Positions 17,090 to 25,101 of a DNA stretch of 64,000 nucleotides are shown piece by piece. Within the stretch, counting starts at the first letter, position 1; each line of letters begins with the position of its first letter. Source of the stretch: UBA8389 sp942493385 (GTDB taxonomy: Bacteria; Bacteroidota; Bacteroidia; Bacteroidales; UBA1402). Location of the stretch: assembly GCA_942493385.1 (NCBI GenBank), contig OW818699.1, forward strand, positions 1,922,001 to 1,986,000, written 5' to 3'. A program made the position numbers and the translations under genes. The notes under the pieces are model-generated. The model was given only the letters and a program-made list of their open reading frames with translations, searched no databases and was not told where the DNA came from.

Positions 17090-17365
17090 ATGACTAAAGC
17101 TGACATCGTAAACGAAATTTCAAAGAGAACAGGCGTTGACAAAGTAACCGTATTGTCAAGTGTAGAAACCTTCATGGACGTAGTGAAAGAATCCTTGGCC
17201 AAAGAAGAAAACGTGTATTTGAGAGGCTTTGGTAGCTTCATCGTTAAAAAGCGTGCCCAAAAGACCGCCCGTAACATTTCAAAGAATACCACGATCATCA
17301 TCCCAGAACATAACATTCCTTCCTTCAAGCCTGCGAAGACCTTTGTAAGCGAAGTGAAAAAATAA
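17090..17365 (+). CDS. HU-family DNA-binding protein
   Basis: 91 residues, the size of classical HU/IHF subunits. It starts MTKADIVNEISKRTGVDK and contains the beta-arm region with GFGSF (about 46-50) followed by a basic arm. Such proteins bend and compact DNA. The protein ends in a Bacteroidota-style PSFKPAKTFVSEVKK tail. It sits behind its own promoter with a long leader, and 26 bases before a tiny basic-protein gene that is probably co-transcribed. Confidence 0.92.
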   Translation: MTKADIVNEISKRTGVDKVTVLSSVETFMDVVKESLAKEENVYLRGFGSFIVKKRAQKTARNISKNTTIIIPEHNIPSFKPAKTFVSEVKK

Positions 17366-17391
17366 GTTTTCAGTAAAAAATTATCCAGACA

Positions 17392-17484
17392 ATGCCAAGC
17401 GGAAAGAAAAGAAAAGGCCACAAGATGGCTACGCACAAGCGTAAAAAACGCCTCAAAAAGAATCGACATAAGAAGAAGAAGTAA
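17392..17484 (+). CDS. Tiny Lys/Arg-rich protein, probable ribosomal protein bL38
   Basis: 30 residues, about two-thirds Lys, Arg or His: starts MPSGKKRKGHKMATHKRKK and ends NRHKKKK. Near-identical peptides precede the RNase E/G gene in many Bacteroidota. From memory, cryo-EM of a Flavobacterium ribosome described a comparable peptide as the lineage-specific protein bL38; I cannot confirm the match here. Its charge and invariance fit an rRNA-binding role. It lies between HU and a strong terminator, so it is likely expressed with HU. Confidence 0.75.
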   Translation: MPSGKKRKGHKMATHKRKKRLKKNRHKKKK

Positions 17485-17516
17485 TCTTCTCGTGTTATAA
17501 GAAACTCAAAGAATGC

Positions 17517-17568
17517 AAGAACAAATCCAAGTACTTTTTCAGTCTTAGGGTTTGTTCTTTGTTTTTTT
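17517..17568 (+). terminator. Terminator between the bL38-like gene and RNase G
   Basis: A 12-bp stem (AAGAACAAATCC with GGGTTTGTTCTT, one G-T pair) with a roughly 19-base loop is followed within three bases by TTTTTTT. It should end the HU transcript or attenuate read-through into the RNase gene. Confidence 0.75.
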
Positions 17569-17688
17569 AATTACCTGTCTTCTAAGCAGGTCGGGGCCGA
17601 AACCGGTCATTTCCCCGCCCGGGTTTCACCCCAAATTGCCAGAAGATCTTAATACATCTGATTTATCGAAACAACTACGAAAGGGACA

Positions 17689-19257
17689 ATGGAAATTGTC
17701 GTGGATGTACAGCCTAAGGAAGTATCCATTGCGATACTTGAGGATAAGAGCCTTGTGGAGTTCCAGCAGGAAACCAACAGTGTCTCTTTTTCCGTTGGCG
17801 ACATCTACCTGGGCCGCGTGCACAAATTGATGCCGGGCCTGAATGCCGCCTTCGTGGACGTTGGGTATGAAAAAGATGCATTTCTTCACTACCTGGATTT
17901 GGGAAACCAATTCAACTCGCTGAATACGTACACGAAAAGCGTGGTCGCCAACAAGAACAAACAGCATCTGCTGAGCAAGTTTCAATTGCTCCCAGAGATT
18001 CCCAAGGAGGGAACCATCGCTGACGTCTTGAAACCCGGCCAGGATATTTTGGTGCAGATTGCCAAGGAACCGATATCGACGAAAGGACCGCGACTCACGT
18101 CGGAAATTTCCATCGCCGGCCGCTTCCTGGTCTTGATTCCGTTCTCGGACAAGATTTCGGTAAGCACCAAAATCAAATCGGCCGAAGAACGTGTACGTCT
18201 CAAGCAGCTTCTTCAGAGCATCACCCCTCGGAATTTTGGTGTCATCGTACGTACGGTGGCCGAAGAAAAGCGGGTGGCCGAACTGGACAGCGAACTCAAA
18301 GTCCTGCTCAAACGCTGGGACGAAGTGTTGGCCAAGCTTACCAAGGCAAAAGCCCCGTCGCTCATCTTTGAAGAAACCAGCCGTACCGTCGTCATCCTAC
18401 GGGACATCCTCAGCTCCTCCTTCGAGCACATTCATGTGAACAACCCTCAGGCTTTCGAAGAAATCCGGGATTACGTTCAACTGATCATGCCGGAAAAGGC
18501 GGACATCGTCAAACTCTACAAGGATAAATTGCCCATTTACGACACGTTTGGTGTTACCAAGCAAATCAAGTCGGCATTTGGCAAAACCGTTTCCTTCAAA
18601 AGTGGCGCCTACCTGATCATCGAGCACACGGAAGCCTTGCACGTCATCGACGTGAATAGCGGCAACCGTTCCAAGGCTAGCAAGGGTCAGGAAGACAATG
18701 CGCTGGACGTGAATCTGGCAGCAGCCGAGGAAGTGGCCCGTCAACTCCGTTTGAGGGACATGGGTGGCATCATCGTGGTCGATTTCATCGATCTTCAGGA
18801 CGGCGAACACCGTCAGAAGGTTTATGATCGTCTCCGGGAAAAAATGGCCAACGACAGGGCCAAACACAACATATTGCCCTTGTCCAAATTCGGGTTGATG
18901 CAGATCACCCGTCAACGGGTTCGTCCTCAAACGTTCATCGAAACGAACGAGACGTGTCCTACCTGTTTCGGTAAAGGTGAAATCCAACCTTCTCTTTTGT
19001 TTACGGACAAATTGGAAGGCAAGATCAGCATTTTGACCGGAAAACTGAAAGTGAAGAAATACACCTTACGCGTTCATCCTTACGTCGCGGCCTTTATTCA
19101 AAAAGGCGGCTTGCTTTCCCTCGAATGGAAGTGGCGCAGAAAGTACGGTCTTGGCCTGAGTGTCATGCCTGTGCAGAATCTGACCTACCTCCAATATCAA
19201 TTCTACGACGCCAAGGGCGAAGAGATTGACATGAAGGAAGAAATGGAAATCAAGTAG
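17689..19257 (+). CDS. rng: Ribonuclease E/G family protein
   Basis: 522 residues. It has an S1 domain (about 35-125), an RNase H-like region, and a DNase I-like catalytic domain with the metal-binding D321 (IDVNSG) and D365 (VVDFIDL). The zinc-link CPTC is at 423-426. It ends near residue 522 without the long degradosome scaffold of RNase E, so it is RNase G-like in architecture. It should process rRNA and start mRNA decay. A GC-rich hairpin in the leader (CGGGG at 17592 with CCCCG at 17613) could allow autoregulation, as known for RNase E. Confidence 0.9.
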   Translation: MEIVVDVQPKEVSIAILEDKSLVEFQQETNSVSFSVGDIYLGRVHKLMPGLNAAFVDVGYEKDAFLHYLDLGNQFNSLNTYTKSVVANKNKQHLLSKFQLLPEIPKEGTIADVLKPGQDILVQIAKEPISTKGPRLTSEISIAGRFLVLIPFSDKISVSTKIKSAEERVRLKQLLQSITPRNFGVIVRTVAEEKRVAELDSELKVLLKRWDEVLAKLTKAKAPSLIFEETSRTVVILRDILSSSFEHIHVNNPQAFEEIRDYVQLIMPEKADIVKLYKDKLPIYDTFGVTKQIKSAFGKTVSFKSGAYLIIEHTEALHVIDVNSGNRSKASKGQEDNALDVNLAAAEEVARQLRLRDMGGIIVVDFIDLQDGEHRQKVYDRLREKMANDRAKHNILPLSKFGLMQITRQRVRPQTFIETNETCPTCFGKGEIQPSLLFTDKLEGKISILTGKLKVKKYTLRVHPYVAAFIQKGGLLSLEWKWRRKYGLGLSVMPVQNLTYLQYQFYDAKGEEIDMKEEMEIK

Positions 19258-19293
19258 GAAGTTAGTTTTTAGCTTCTGAAATCTTTATAGAAG

Positions 19294-19341
19294 AGCATCC
19301 GGAAATCCATGGGGGAAGTGGTTTTTCGGATGCTTTTTTTT
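19294..19341 (+). terminator. Terminator after RNase G
   Basis: AGCATCCG pairs with CGGATGCT (extended by A/T pairs) around a loop and runs into TTTTTTTT. The 70 bases from here to the next gene show nothing further. Confidence 0.8.
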
Positions 19342-19411
19342 AATGCTCGTTGCGATTTATGGGGCGTGCTTCGGCTTCGAGGTATGAGGCCTGGGGGTAT
19401 CTCTTGGCTTA

Positions 19412-19699
19412 TTAGTTAGGATTTATGTATTTTTTCAGATCTTGGACATACTTTTCAAATGCTTCTTTTCCTTTGTTGTTGATTGCTATGGTGGTGTTTG
19501 GGTAATTATTTTTAAACGACTTTACAACGTTAATATACCCAGCTTGCTGCAACTTGTTTATCTGGATGCTTATGTTGCCGGCAGTAGCTTTGGTAGCATC
19601 TTTTATAAAGCTAAAATTAGCTTCTTCAACTGTCATTAAAATTGAAATAATTGACAACCGAAGTTGTGAATGCAATATGGGGTCTAAATCGTTAAACAT
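19412..19699 (-). CDS. Winged-helix transcriptional regulator (small, ArsR/MarR-like)
   Basis: 95 residues. The fold is a compact winged helix of the HTH_34 type: RLSIISILM helix, ATAGNISIQINKLQQAGYINV as helix-turn-helix recognition helix, and a wing with NYPNTTIAINNKG, then a C-terminal helix. Proteins of this kind typically pair with a membrane protein gene in Bacteroidota. Its start overlaps the 3' end of that membrane gene by 8 bases. Base composition is visibly AT-rich compared with the flanking housekeeping genes. A palindromic operator candidate sits at the operon promoter. Confidence 0.8.
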   Translation of the reverse strand: MFNDLDPILHSQLRLSIISILMTVEEANFSFIKDATKATAGNISIQINKLQQAGYINVVKSFKNNYPNTTIAINNKGKEAFEKYVQDLKKYINPN

Positions 19700-20285
19700 T
19701 TTCCCTTTTTTTAGCTTTATTGAGTAGTAATCCCGGTATAATAAATCCTACCACTGAGCCGAGCATCAAACTAAACCCATGATATTCCCTACCAACGAAG
19801 AAACTACCGAATCCAATTATATTCAATAAAATGCCGCCAATTAAAAGTGGTTTAAATTTAATGGAAACACCGACAATAATAATTGAAAAAGCAAATAGGA
19901 TTAGAAAAATTGGTGCTAGGGCATTACCAAGATGATTGCCAAAAACTAACCCTAAAATCATAAGATTCGCACCAAGCACCCAACCCGTTGTACTTAAGAT
20001 CCTTCCGAGGACATTCTTGGGTAATCTATTCTTTTTTTCTTTTCCCCTTACGTATACAAAAGTGTAGATTGCCCCTAGCGGAAATAAAATGCAAGTCCAG
20101 ATGATATCAAATTTCTTGTATAATCCCACGAGTGAAAAAAAATACTGAAGAAAAAATACTGAAAATATTAAACTGCCCCACAAAACAATGATGTGACCAT
20201 TCTCCTGAAATCTTTGTTTAGTCTCTTCTATTGTCTTTGATATTAATAAGAGACTTTCTTCTGGTGTAAAATTGCGCTCTTCCAT
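19692..20285 (-). CDS. Six-helix membrane protein paired with the regulator
   Basis: 197 residues. After a short cytoplasmic N-terminus (TPEESLLLISKTIEETKQ) come about six hydrophobic segments (near 32-52, 60-80, 98-115, 120-138, 142-160, 168-185) and a basic C-tail. I do not recognise an enzyme or transporter signature. The same arrangement, with a small winged-helix gene immediately after it, is widespread in Bacteroidota and suggests a membrane sensor or envelope response module. It is AT-rich like its partner. Confidence 0.7.
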   Translation of the reverse strand: MEERNFTPEESLLLISKTIEETKQRFQENGHIIVLWGSLIFSVFFLQYFFSLVGLYKKFDIIWTCILFPLGAIYTFVYVRGKEKKNRLPKNVLGRILSTTGWVLGANLMILGLVFGNHLGNALAPIFLILFAFSIIIVGVSIKFKPLLIGGILLNIIGFGSFFVGREYHGFSLMLGSVVGFIIPGLLLNKAKKRENV

Positions 20286-20316
20286 ATTCTTTATTTTTAA
20301 GGATTTATAATTCGTA

Positions 20317-20348
20317 CAAACATAAACTAGTTTATTATATAAACCAAA
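20317..20348 (-). promoter_or_regulatory. Promoter of the membrane protein/regulator pair
   Basis: On the minus strand: TTTG (20348-20345), 20-base spacer, TATGTTTG (20324-20317), exact matches to both promoter elements. The start codon follows 31 bases downstream. Confidence 0.7.
20322..20335. promoter_or_regulatory. Candidate operator, perfect 14-bp palindrome
   Basis: ATAAACTAGTTTAT is a perfect dyad that overlaps the -7 element, and a second arm GTTTAT extends it to GTTTAT-N3-ATAAAC in the spacer. Its position between the two promoter elements suits repression, most simply by the winged-helix protein of the same operon (inference). Confidence 0.5.
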
Positions 20349-20387
20349 TATTTTTGGATATTTTTTTTTGATGCTGGGGGGTAGGTG

Positions 20388-21731
20388 CTAATCGTCCAAT
20401 GAATATTTTAATACCTTTTCTAAAACGCCGATATAATAGAAGGGGACGTTTATCAATTTAAAGGTTTTCCCTTTTGGAGTCTTAACGCTATCAACTGATA
20501 GCGGATTTGACCAGATTCGAATGGCAATTGTATGAGGCGTTTGATCCATGAAAGCATGTAGCGATCGCAAATGAGCATTATGTCCTGATTTTACTTCGAT
20601 AGGTAGTATCATCCCCTGATAAGTTATAATAAAATCTACTTCTGCATCAGACCCTTCTTTATCACGTCGCCAGAAGTTCCTTTTGGTGGAAACCATCGTG
20701 TTTAGAGTGATTAATTCTTGAGCAACAATGTGTTCCGCAATTTTTCCTCTCCATGCATCTTGAATGTTTTGTACTGAAAAAACTTCTTGTTGAATTTTTG
20801 AAGCGAAATTTACCAAGCCGGTATCAAGCCAAATTAACTTTGGTTTTTTTCTAAAGTCTGAAAGAATTGGCAATTTAGTTTCAGAAGTAGGGTAAACTAG
20901 TTCAAGCAACAACGCTTTTTCGATGGTACGAAAAGCGGTGCCCATTTCGCGGGATTTAAAATTGCTGCCTCCAAACTTTTCAAAACTGATTGTGTCACCT
21001 GCATACGCCCAACCTACTTGTAATATGTGACGGATGATTTTAGCTATTGTATCATTAGCTGCATATTTTTCGGCATCTTCTTTGTACGATTCTATTAGAG
21101 ATTCATAAATTGGCGCAACTGATAAGATATCACTATTTTCGGCAAATTGAACGATGGCTGCCGGCATTCCACCTACTAACGTATACGTATTAAAACGATG
21201 AATGATACGTTCATGTACTGCGTCGGCTTGTAAAGATTGAATAAGATTTGCATCAAACGTTTTGCCAATACCATTCATGAACTCTAAAAAGCTACAAGGA
21301 CGCATAGCCAAATATTCCACTCTCCCAACTGGAAACGAAAGATGCTGTGTATTGAGCAAACTTTCTAATAATGAACCGGCTGCAATGACATGAATGTGAT
21401 TTGCCTCTTCGTAAAAGTAGCGTAGCATGGCAACTGCTTTTGGTGAGTTTTGTATTTCATCAATAAACAGCAGGGTTGGTCGTTTCTCAACTTTTTTTTC
21501 ATTGTGCATGTGAATGGCGACAACCAGTTCGTTGATATTCTCATATCTTTCAAAAAGGGTTTTATCGGCATTCTTTTCCAGATTCAGTTTCAAAAAAACG
21601 TCGTATTCTTTTGCAAATTCATTTACAATTGTTGTCTTGCCTACTTGACGCGCACCACGCAAAATCAAGGGTTTCCGATTGCTGCGTAGTCTCCATTTTC
21701 GCAATTCATTTATTATCAGTCTTTCAATCAT
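20388..21731 (-). CDS. AAA ATPase with C-terminal DUF4143 domain
   Basis: 447 residues from ATG 21731 (MIERLIINELRKW). It has an N-terminal AAA_14 domain with Walker A RGARQVGKTT near 25-34 and Walker B LLFIDEIQN near 95. The DUF4143 C-terminal part contains the nuclease-like EVDFI...PIEVKSG stretch (restriction-endonuclease fold). The role of these ATPases is unknown; they occur in many copies in Bacteroidota. An open frame continues 48 codons further upstream, but that part is only the in-frame translation of three 33-bp repeats, so I reject it. The gene is AT-rich. Confidence 0.85.
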   Translation of the reverse strand: MIERLIINELRKWRLRSNRKPLILRGARQVGKTTIVNEFAKEYDVFLKLNLEKNADKTLFERYENINELVVAIHMHNEKKVEKRPTLLFIDEIQNSPKAVAMLRYFYEEANHIHVIAAGSLLESLLNTQHLSFPVGRVEYLAMRPCSFLEFMNGIGKTFDANLIQSLQADAVHERIIHRFNTYTLVGGMPAAIVQFAENSDILSVAPIYESLIESYKEDAEKYAANDTIAKIIRHILQVGWAYAGDTISFEKFGGSNFKSREMGTAFRTIEKALLLELVYPTSETKLPILSDFRKKPKLIWLDTGLVNFASKIQQEVFSVQNIQDAWRGKIAEHIVAQELITLNTMVSTKRNFWRRDKEGSDAEVDFIITYQGMILPIEVKSGHNAHLRSLHAFMDQTPHTIAIRIWSNPLSVDSVKTPKGKTFKLINVPFYYIGVLEKVLKYSLDD

Positions 21732-21748
21732 TGTGCAAGTGTTTTTTG

Positions 21749-21756
21749 CAAATATA
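21749..21756 (-). promoter_or_regulatory. -7 promoter element of the AAA ATPase gene
   Basis: TATATTTG on the minus strand, an exact match, at the promoter-proximal end of the iteron array. Transcription would begin about 11 bases before the chosen ATG. Confidence 0.6.
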
Positions 21757-21847
21757 CAAATTTGTAATAAACAGACGGCAATTATATCAATAATTTGTAA
21801 CAGATAGACGGTAAATATTGAATATATTTGTAATAAACTGACGGTAA
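21749..21847 (-). repeat. Three 33-bp iterons upstream of the AAA ATPase
   Basis: Units at 21815-21847, 21782-21814 and 21749-21781 (minus-strand order) each begin TT(A/G)CCGTC and continue with a TTACAAAT block at a fixed place. The third unit ends in the -7 promoter element. The exact 33-base period (about three helical turns) puts all copies on one DNA face. Because 33 is divisible by three, the repeats keep an open frame in phase with the gene. Confidence 0.85.
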
Positions 21848-21929
21848 TCCGAATTTCCAGTCCAAACAGGTTCATTCAATTCAGCGATGATAACTTTCTT
21901 GCTTTTTGAAACGAACGAGAAGTGTCCAA

Positions 21930-23249
21930 TTAACTGGTCTTCAGTACAAGCGTTATGACGGATTCGTTTGAGGATGCATCGGTTGTATTGATGGTGGTGC
22001 TTTGAGCGTCTTGTGTAAATGGGAGGGGTTTGCCATTTAACTGTCTGCAGGATTGGATTTTTTTGGTGTAGGCTGGTAGCGTCAATGTTCCGTCATTTCG
22101 CAAGAGGTGAATGAAGATTTCTTTTCCTTTGCTGACCGAGCCGTAGTAATCGTCCACCGGTTCAAATGGTCCGGGTTTGGTGTTGTAGATGCTTTTGCCA
22201 TAAACTGACATCCAGCGGCCAACTTTTTCAAGGATTTCCACTTGTTCCTGAGGAATGACGCCGTTGGCATCCGGTCCAACATTGAGCAGGAGGTTGCCGC
22301 CTCGATCGACGGTGTTGACTAGCATGACGACGATTTCGGACGAAGTCATGTTGTTGACTTTGAAGTTGAAACCCCAACTGTTTTTGTTCAGAGTCAGGCA
22401 TTTTTCCCAAGGACGATGGAGAATGGGGCCTTTAACCGTGGATCCACCTTCGTTGTTGACAAAGTTTCCTTCCATGCCTGAACGTGGATTTATAAGGACT
22501 TTGGGTTGGTGTTTGCGGACCATGGCGTTCAGTTTTTCGGGTTCCCAAAACCAAGCGGCATCGGCATCGCTGCCTTTGTGCGCCAACCATCCGCCATCGT
22601 ACCATAAGATGTCCACCTTGCCGTAATTCACCATCAGTTCTTCCACTTGACCATAGGCCTGCTGTTTCATTAAGGCGGCGTTTTCAGGCAGTTCCTTGGG
22701 TTTGAAATAACCGGGGAAACGCCAGTCCATGGGCGAATAGTAGATGCCGACTTTGAGCCCGGCTGCTCGACATGCCTTGGTGTAATCGACGATGAAGTCC
22801 CGTTTGGCTGCCGTTTCGTAAGAATTGTAGTGCTTGTAGCTGGAGGGGCTGTTCCAAAGGGCAAAACCATCGTGATGGCGAGCGGTGAGCACCATGTACT
22901 TCATGCCGGCGTTCTTGGCGATCGAAGCCCAAATTTTGGCATCAAACGCATTGGGATTGAATTGATTGGCCTGTTCGGCATAAGTCGCGGCGTCGATTTT
23001 CTCGTTGAACATCGCCCATTCTCCACGGCCTCTGATGGCATACAAACCCCAGTGGATGAACATTCCGAATTTCAAATCTTGCCATTGTCGTACGACGCTT
23101 TCTGGCAATTTCATCGAAAAGTCTTTAGGGACTTCAGTTGTCAAGGTAAGAACGCTCTTTTCCAAGGATTTCAGTTCGTCGCCTTGTAGGTTTTGGGCTT
23201 GGACGGAACTTAAAATGATGGAAAAGAGGAAAAGGAGCGTTGTTTTCAT
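21930..23249 (-). CDS. Alpha-L-fucosidase, glycoside hydrolase family 29
   Basis: 439 residues with a signal peptide (1-18, ending SSVQAQ), so exported to periplasm or surface. The GH29 barrel shows FGMFIHWG at 61-68, the substrate-binding ARHHDGF at 123-129, and the nucleophile Asp218 in ILWYDGGW. A beta-sandwich tail follows from about 340. It removes terminal alpha-L-fucose from plant or host glycans. It sits 29 bases downstream of an acyl-CoA ligase gene on the same strand, with no recognisable promoter between them and no other sugar genes beside it. Confidence 0.93.
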   Translation of the reverse strand: MKTTLLFLFSIILSSVQAQNLQGDELKSLEKSVLTLTTEVPKDFSMKLPESVVRQWQDLKFGMFIHWGLYAIRGRGEWAMFNEKIDAATYAEQANQFNPNAFDAKIWASIAKNAGMKYMVLTARHHDGFALWNSPSSYKHYNSYETAAKRDFIVDYTKACRAAGLKVGIYYSPMDWRFPGYFKPKELPENAALMKQQAYGQVEELMVNYGKVDILWYDGGWLAHKGSDADAAWFWEPEKLNAMVRKHQPKVLINPRSGMEGNFVNNEGGSTVKGPILHRPWEKCLTLNKNSWGFNFKVNNMTSSEIVVMLVNTVDRGGNLLLNVGPDANGVIPQEQVEILEKVGRWMSVYGKSIYNTKPGPFEPVDDYYGSVSKGKEIFIHLLRNDGTLTLPAYTKKIQSCRQLNGKPLPFTQDAQSTTINTTDASSNESVITLVLKTS

Positions 23250-23278
23250 GAAAAATCAGAAGGTCAAGACATCTTATG

Positions 23279-25036
23279 TTAAGCAAACAATTTTGCAATC
23301 TTGTCTTTATAGAGTTCGGCAATCATGTTTCGTTTTACTTTGAGAGTCGGGGTCAGGAAGCCGTTGGCCATGGACCATTCATCGGCTATGAGCTCGAAGT
23401 TCTTGATTTGTTCGTGGTGGGCGAACTGGGGATTGAACTTTTTGACCTCCTTGTTGTAGATGGCTTGCACTTCGGGGTTTGAAATCAAAGACTGATGGTC
23501 AGTGAAGTCGATGTTGTGGCGGGTGCAGTAATCTTTGAGGTAGATGTAGTCGGGTAGAATCAGGGCAGCGGCAAATTTCTCGTTTTCACCGAAGACGACC
23601 ATGTTTTCGATGAAGGGCGATTTGCAGAAGGTTTCTTCGATGAAGAAGGGGTTGACGTATTTGCCGAAGGAAGTCTTGAAGATGTTTTTGAGACGGCCGG
23701 TGATGATGAGGTTGCCGTTCTCGAACTTGCCGGTGTCGCCGGTGTGGAGCCAGCCGTCCGGGTCGATGACTTCGGCAGTAAGCTCTGCATCACGGTAATA
23801 GCCCATCATGACGTTCGGGCCTTTGCACTGGATTTCGTTTTTGTCGCCGATTCGAACTTCGACATTGGACAATGGAGGGCCTACGGTTCCGGCCACGCGT
23901 TGACCTTTGCCTCGTTGGCTGACGGCAATGACTGGAGACGTCTCACTCAGACCATACCCTTCGAACACCGGCATGCCGATGGCGTTGAAGAAGGCTGCCT
24001 GTTGCTTCTGGAGGGCAGCGCCACCGGAAACCACGATGTCGAAATTTCCGCCGATGGCTTCGCGCCACTTGCTGTAGATCAGTTTGTCGGCAATCTTGTG
24101 TTTCAGCATGTACCAAGGAGAATTCTGATTGATCCTGTAATTTTTGGCCAATTCAAACGCCCAGTAATAGAGGGTTTTCTTGACACCGTCCAGCTTTTTG
24201 CCGGAGAGGTACAGCTTATCGTATATTTTTTCTAGCAAACGCGGTACGCAGGACATCATGGTGGGCTGAACCTCCTTGATGTTTTCGGCGATGGTGCCTA
24301 GGTTTTCAGCATAATAGATGGATATGCCGCAGTGGTGGTAGAGATAGACCAGCATCCGTTCGTAAGCATGGCAGAGCGGCAGGAAACTCAGGCCTGTTTT
24401 GCTCCAATCGGCCGGAATGTCCTCGAGGGCAACAACCTGTGTGATCAGGTTGCTGTGGCTCAGCATCACGCCCTTGGGAAGGCCTGTGGTCCCAGAGGTG
24501 TAAATCATCGTGGCCAAATCGGTGGGCAGAACGTAATCCTTGCGTTTCTGCAATTCCGTTGGGTTGGGATTGGCATCACCCAATTTGTAAAAATCTTCCA
24601 AGGGAATGGTGTTTGGTGCATCTTCCAAACAAATGATTTCTTTGAAATGCGGAACCTTGGCTATGATGGGCTTTAGTTTTTTGACCAAATCCTTGGTGTC
24701 CACAAACAAATACTCGATCTCCGCATGGTTTAGGATGTGCAGGTAGTCGGCATCGCTGATGGTGGGATATATGGGTACGCAAACGCAGGCGATTTGCATG
24801 ATGGCCATGTCGAAGAAGTTCCATTCCGGGCGGTTGGAGCTGACAATGCCCACTTTGTCACCAGCCATGATACCCTTGGCGATCAAGCCATAGCTAACTT
24901 TATCTACGTAATTGATGTAATCCTGAATGGAATATTTAACCCATTCCTTGTTCACTTTGCCGGCTAGGGCAACTTCCTGATTGGGATATTTCTCCAGGTA
25001 TTGGGTCAACAAATCAAAGGTTCGCGTAACGTTCAT
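23279..25036 (-). CDS. Long-chain acyl-CoA synthetase (AMP-forming)
   Basis: 585 residues from ATG 25036. An upstream ATG at 25066 lies on the predicted transcription start and is rejected. The AMP-binding P-loop is YTSGTTGLPKG at 179-189; the A5-A8 motifs GYGLSETSPV, GWLHTGDTG and ITGRLKNIF follow. It activates fatty acids to acyl-CoA with ATP at the inner membrane. The C-terminal lysine region reads TPTLKVKRN. This is the FAA1/FadD15 type common in Bacteroidota. It has a strong promoter of its own. Confidence 0.9.
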   Translation of the reverse strand: MNVTRTFDLLTQYLEKYPNQEVALAGKVNKEWVKYSIQDYINYVDKVSYGLIAKGIMAGDKVGIVSSNRPEWNFFDMAIMQIACVCVPIYPTISDADYLHILNHAEIEYLFVDTKDLVKKLKPIIAKVPHFKEIICLEDAPNTIPLEDFYKLGDANPNPTELQKRKDYVLPTDLATMIYTSGTTGLPKGVMLSHSNLITQVVALEDIPADWSKTGLSFLPLCHAYERMLVYLYHHCGISIYYAENLGTIAENIKEVQPTMMSCVPRLLEKIYDKLYLSGKKLDGVKKTLYYWAFELAKNYRINQNSPWYMLKHKIADKLIYSKWREAIGGNFDIVVSGGAALQKQQAAFFNAIGMPVFEGYGLSETSPVIAVSQRGKGQRVAGTVGPPLSNVEVRIGDKNEIQCKGPNVMMGYYRDAELTAEVIDPDGWLHTGDTGKFENGNLIITGRLKNIFKTSFGKYVNPFFIEETFCKSPFIENMVVFGENEKFAAALILPDYIYLKDYCTRHNIDFTDHQSLISNPEVQAIYNKEVKKFNPQFAHHEQIKNFELIADEWSMANGFLTPTLKVKRNMIAELYKDKIAKLFA

Positions 25037-25071
25037 GGCTCCGATTTTTAGGTTATTAAAATGCAATCTGG

Positions 25072-25101
25072 CAAATATACCTAAAAATATGGATTATCAA
25101 A
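25072..25101 (-). promoter_or_regulatory. Promoter of the acyl-CoA synthetase gene
   Basis: On the minus strand: TTTG (25101-25098) at the very end of the DUF3127 gene, 18-base spacer, TATATTTG (25079-25072). Both elements match exactly. Confidence 0.75.

Noticed and set aside
21732..21875. 48-codon N-terminal extension of the AAA ATPase
   Set aside because: It only translates the 33-bp repeats in phase and includes the promoter; the AAA domain begins with the ATG at 21731.
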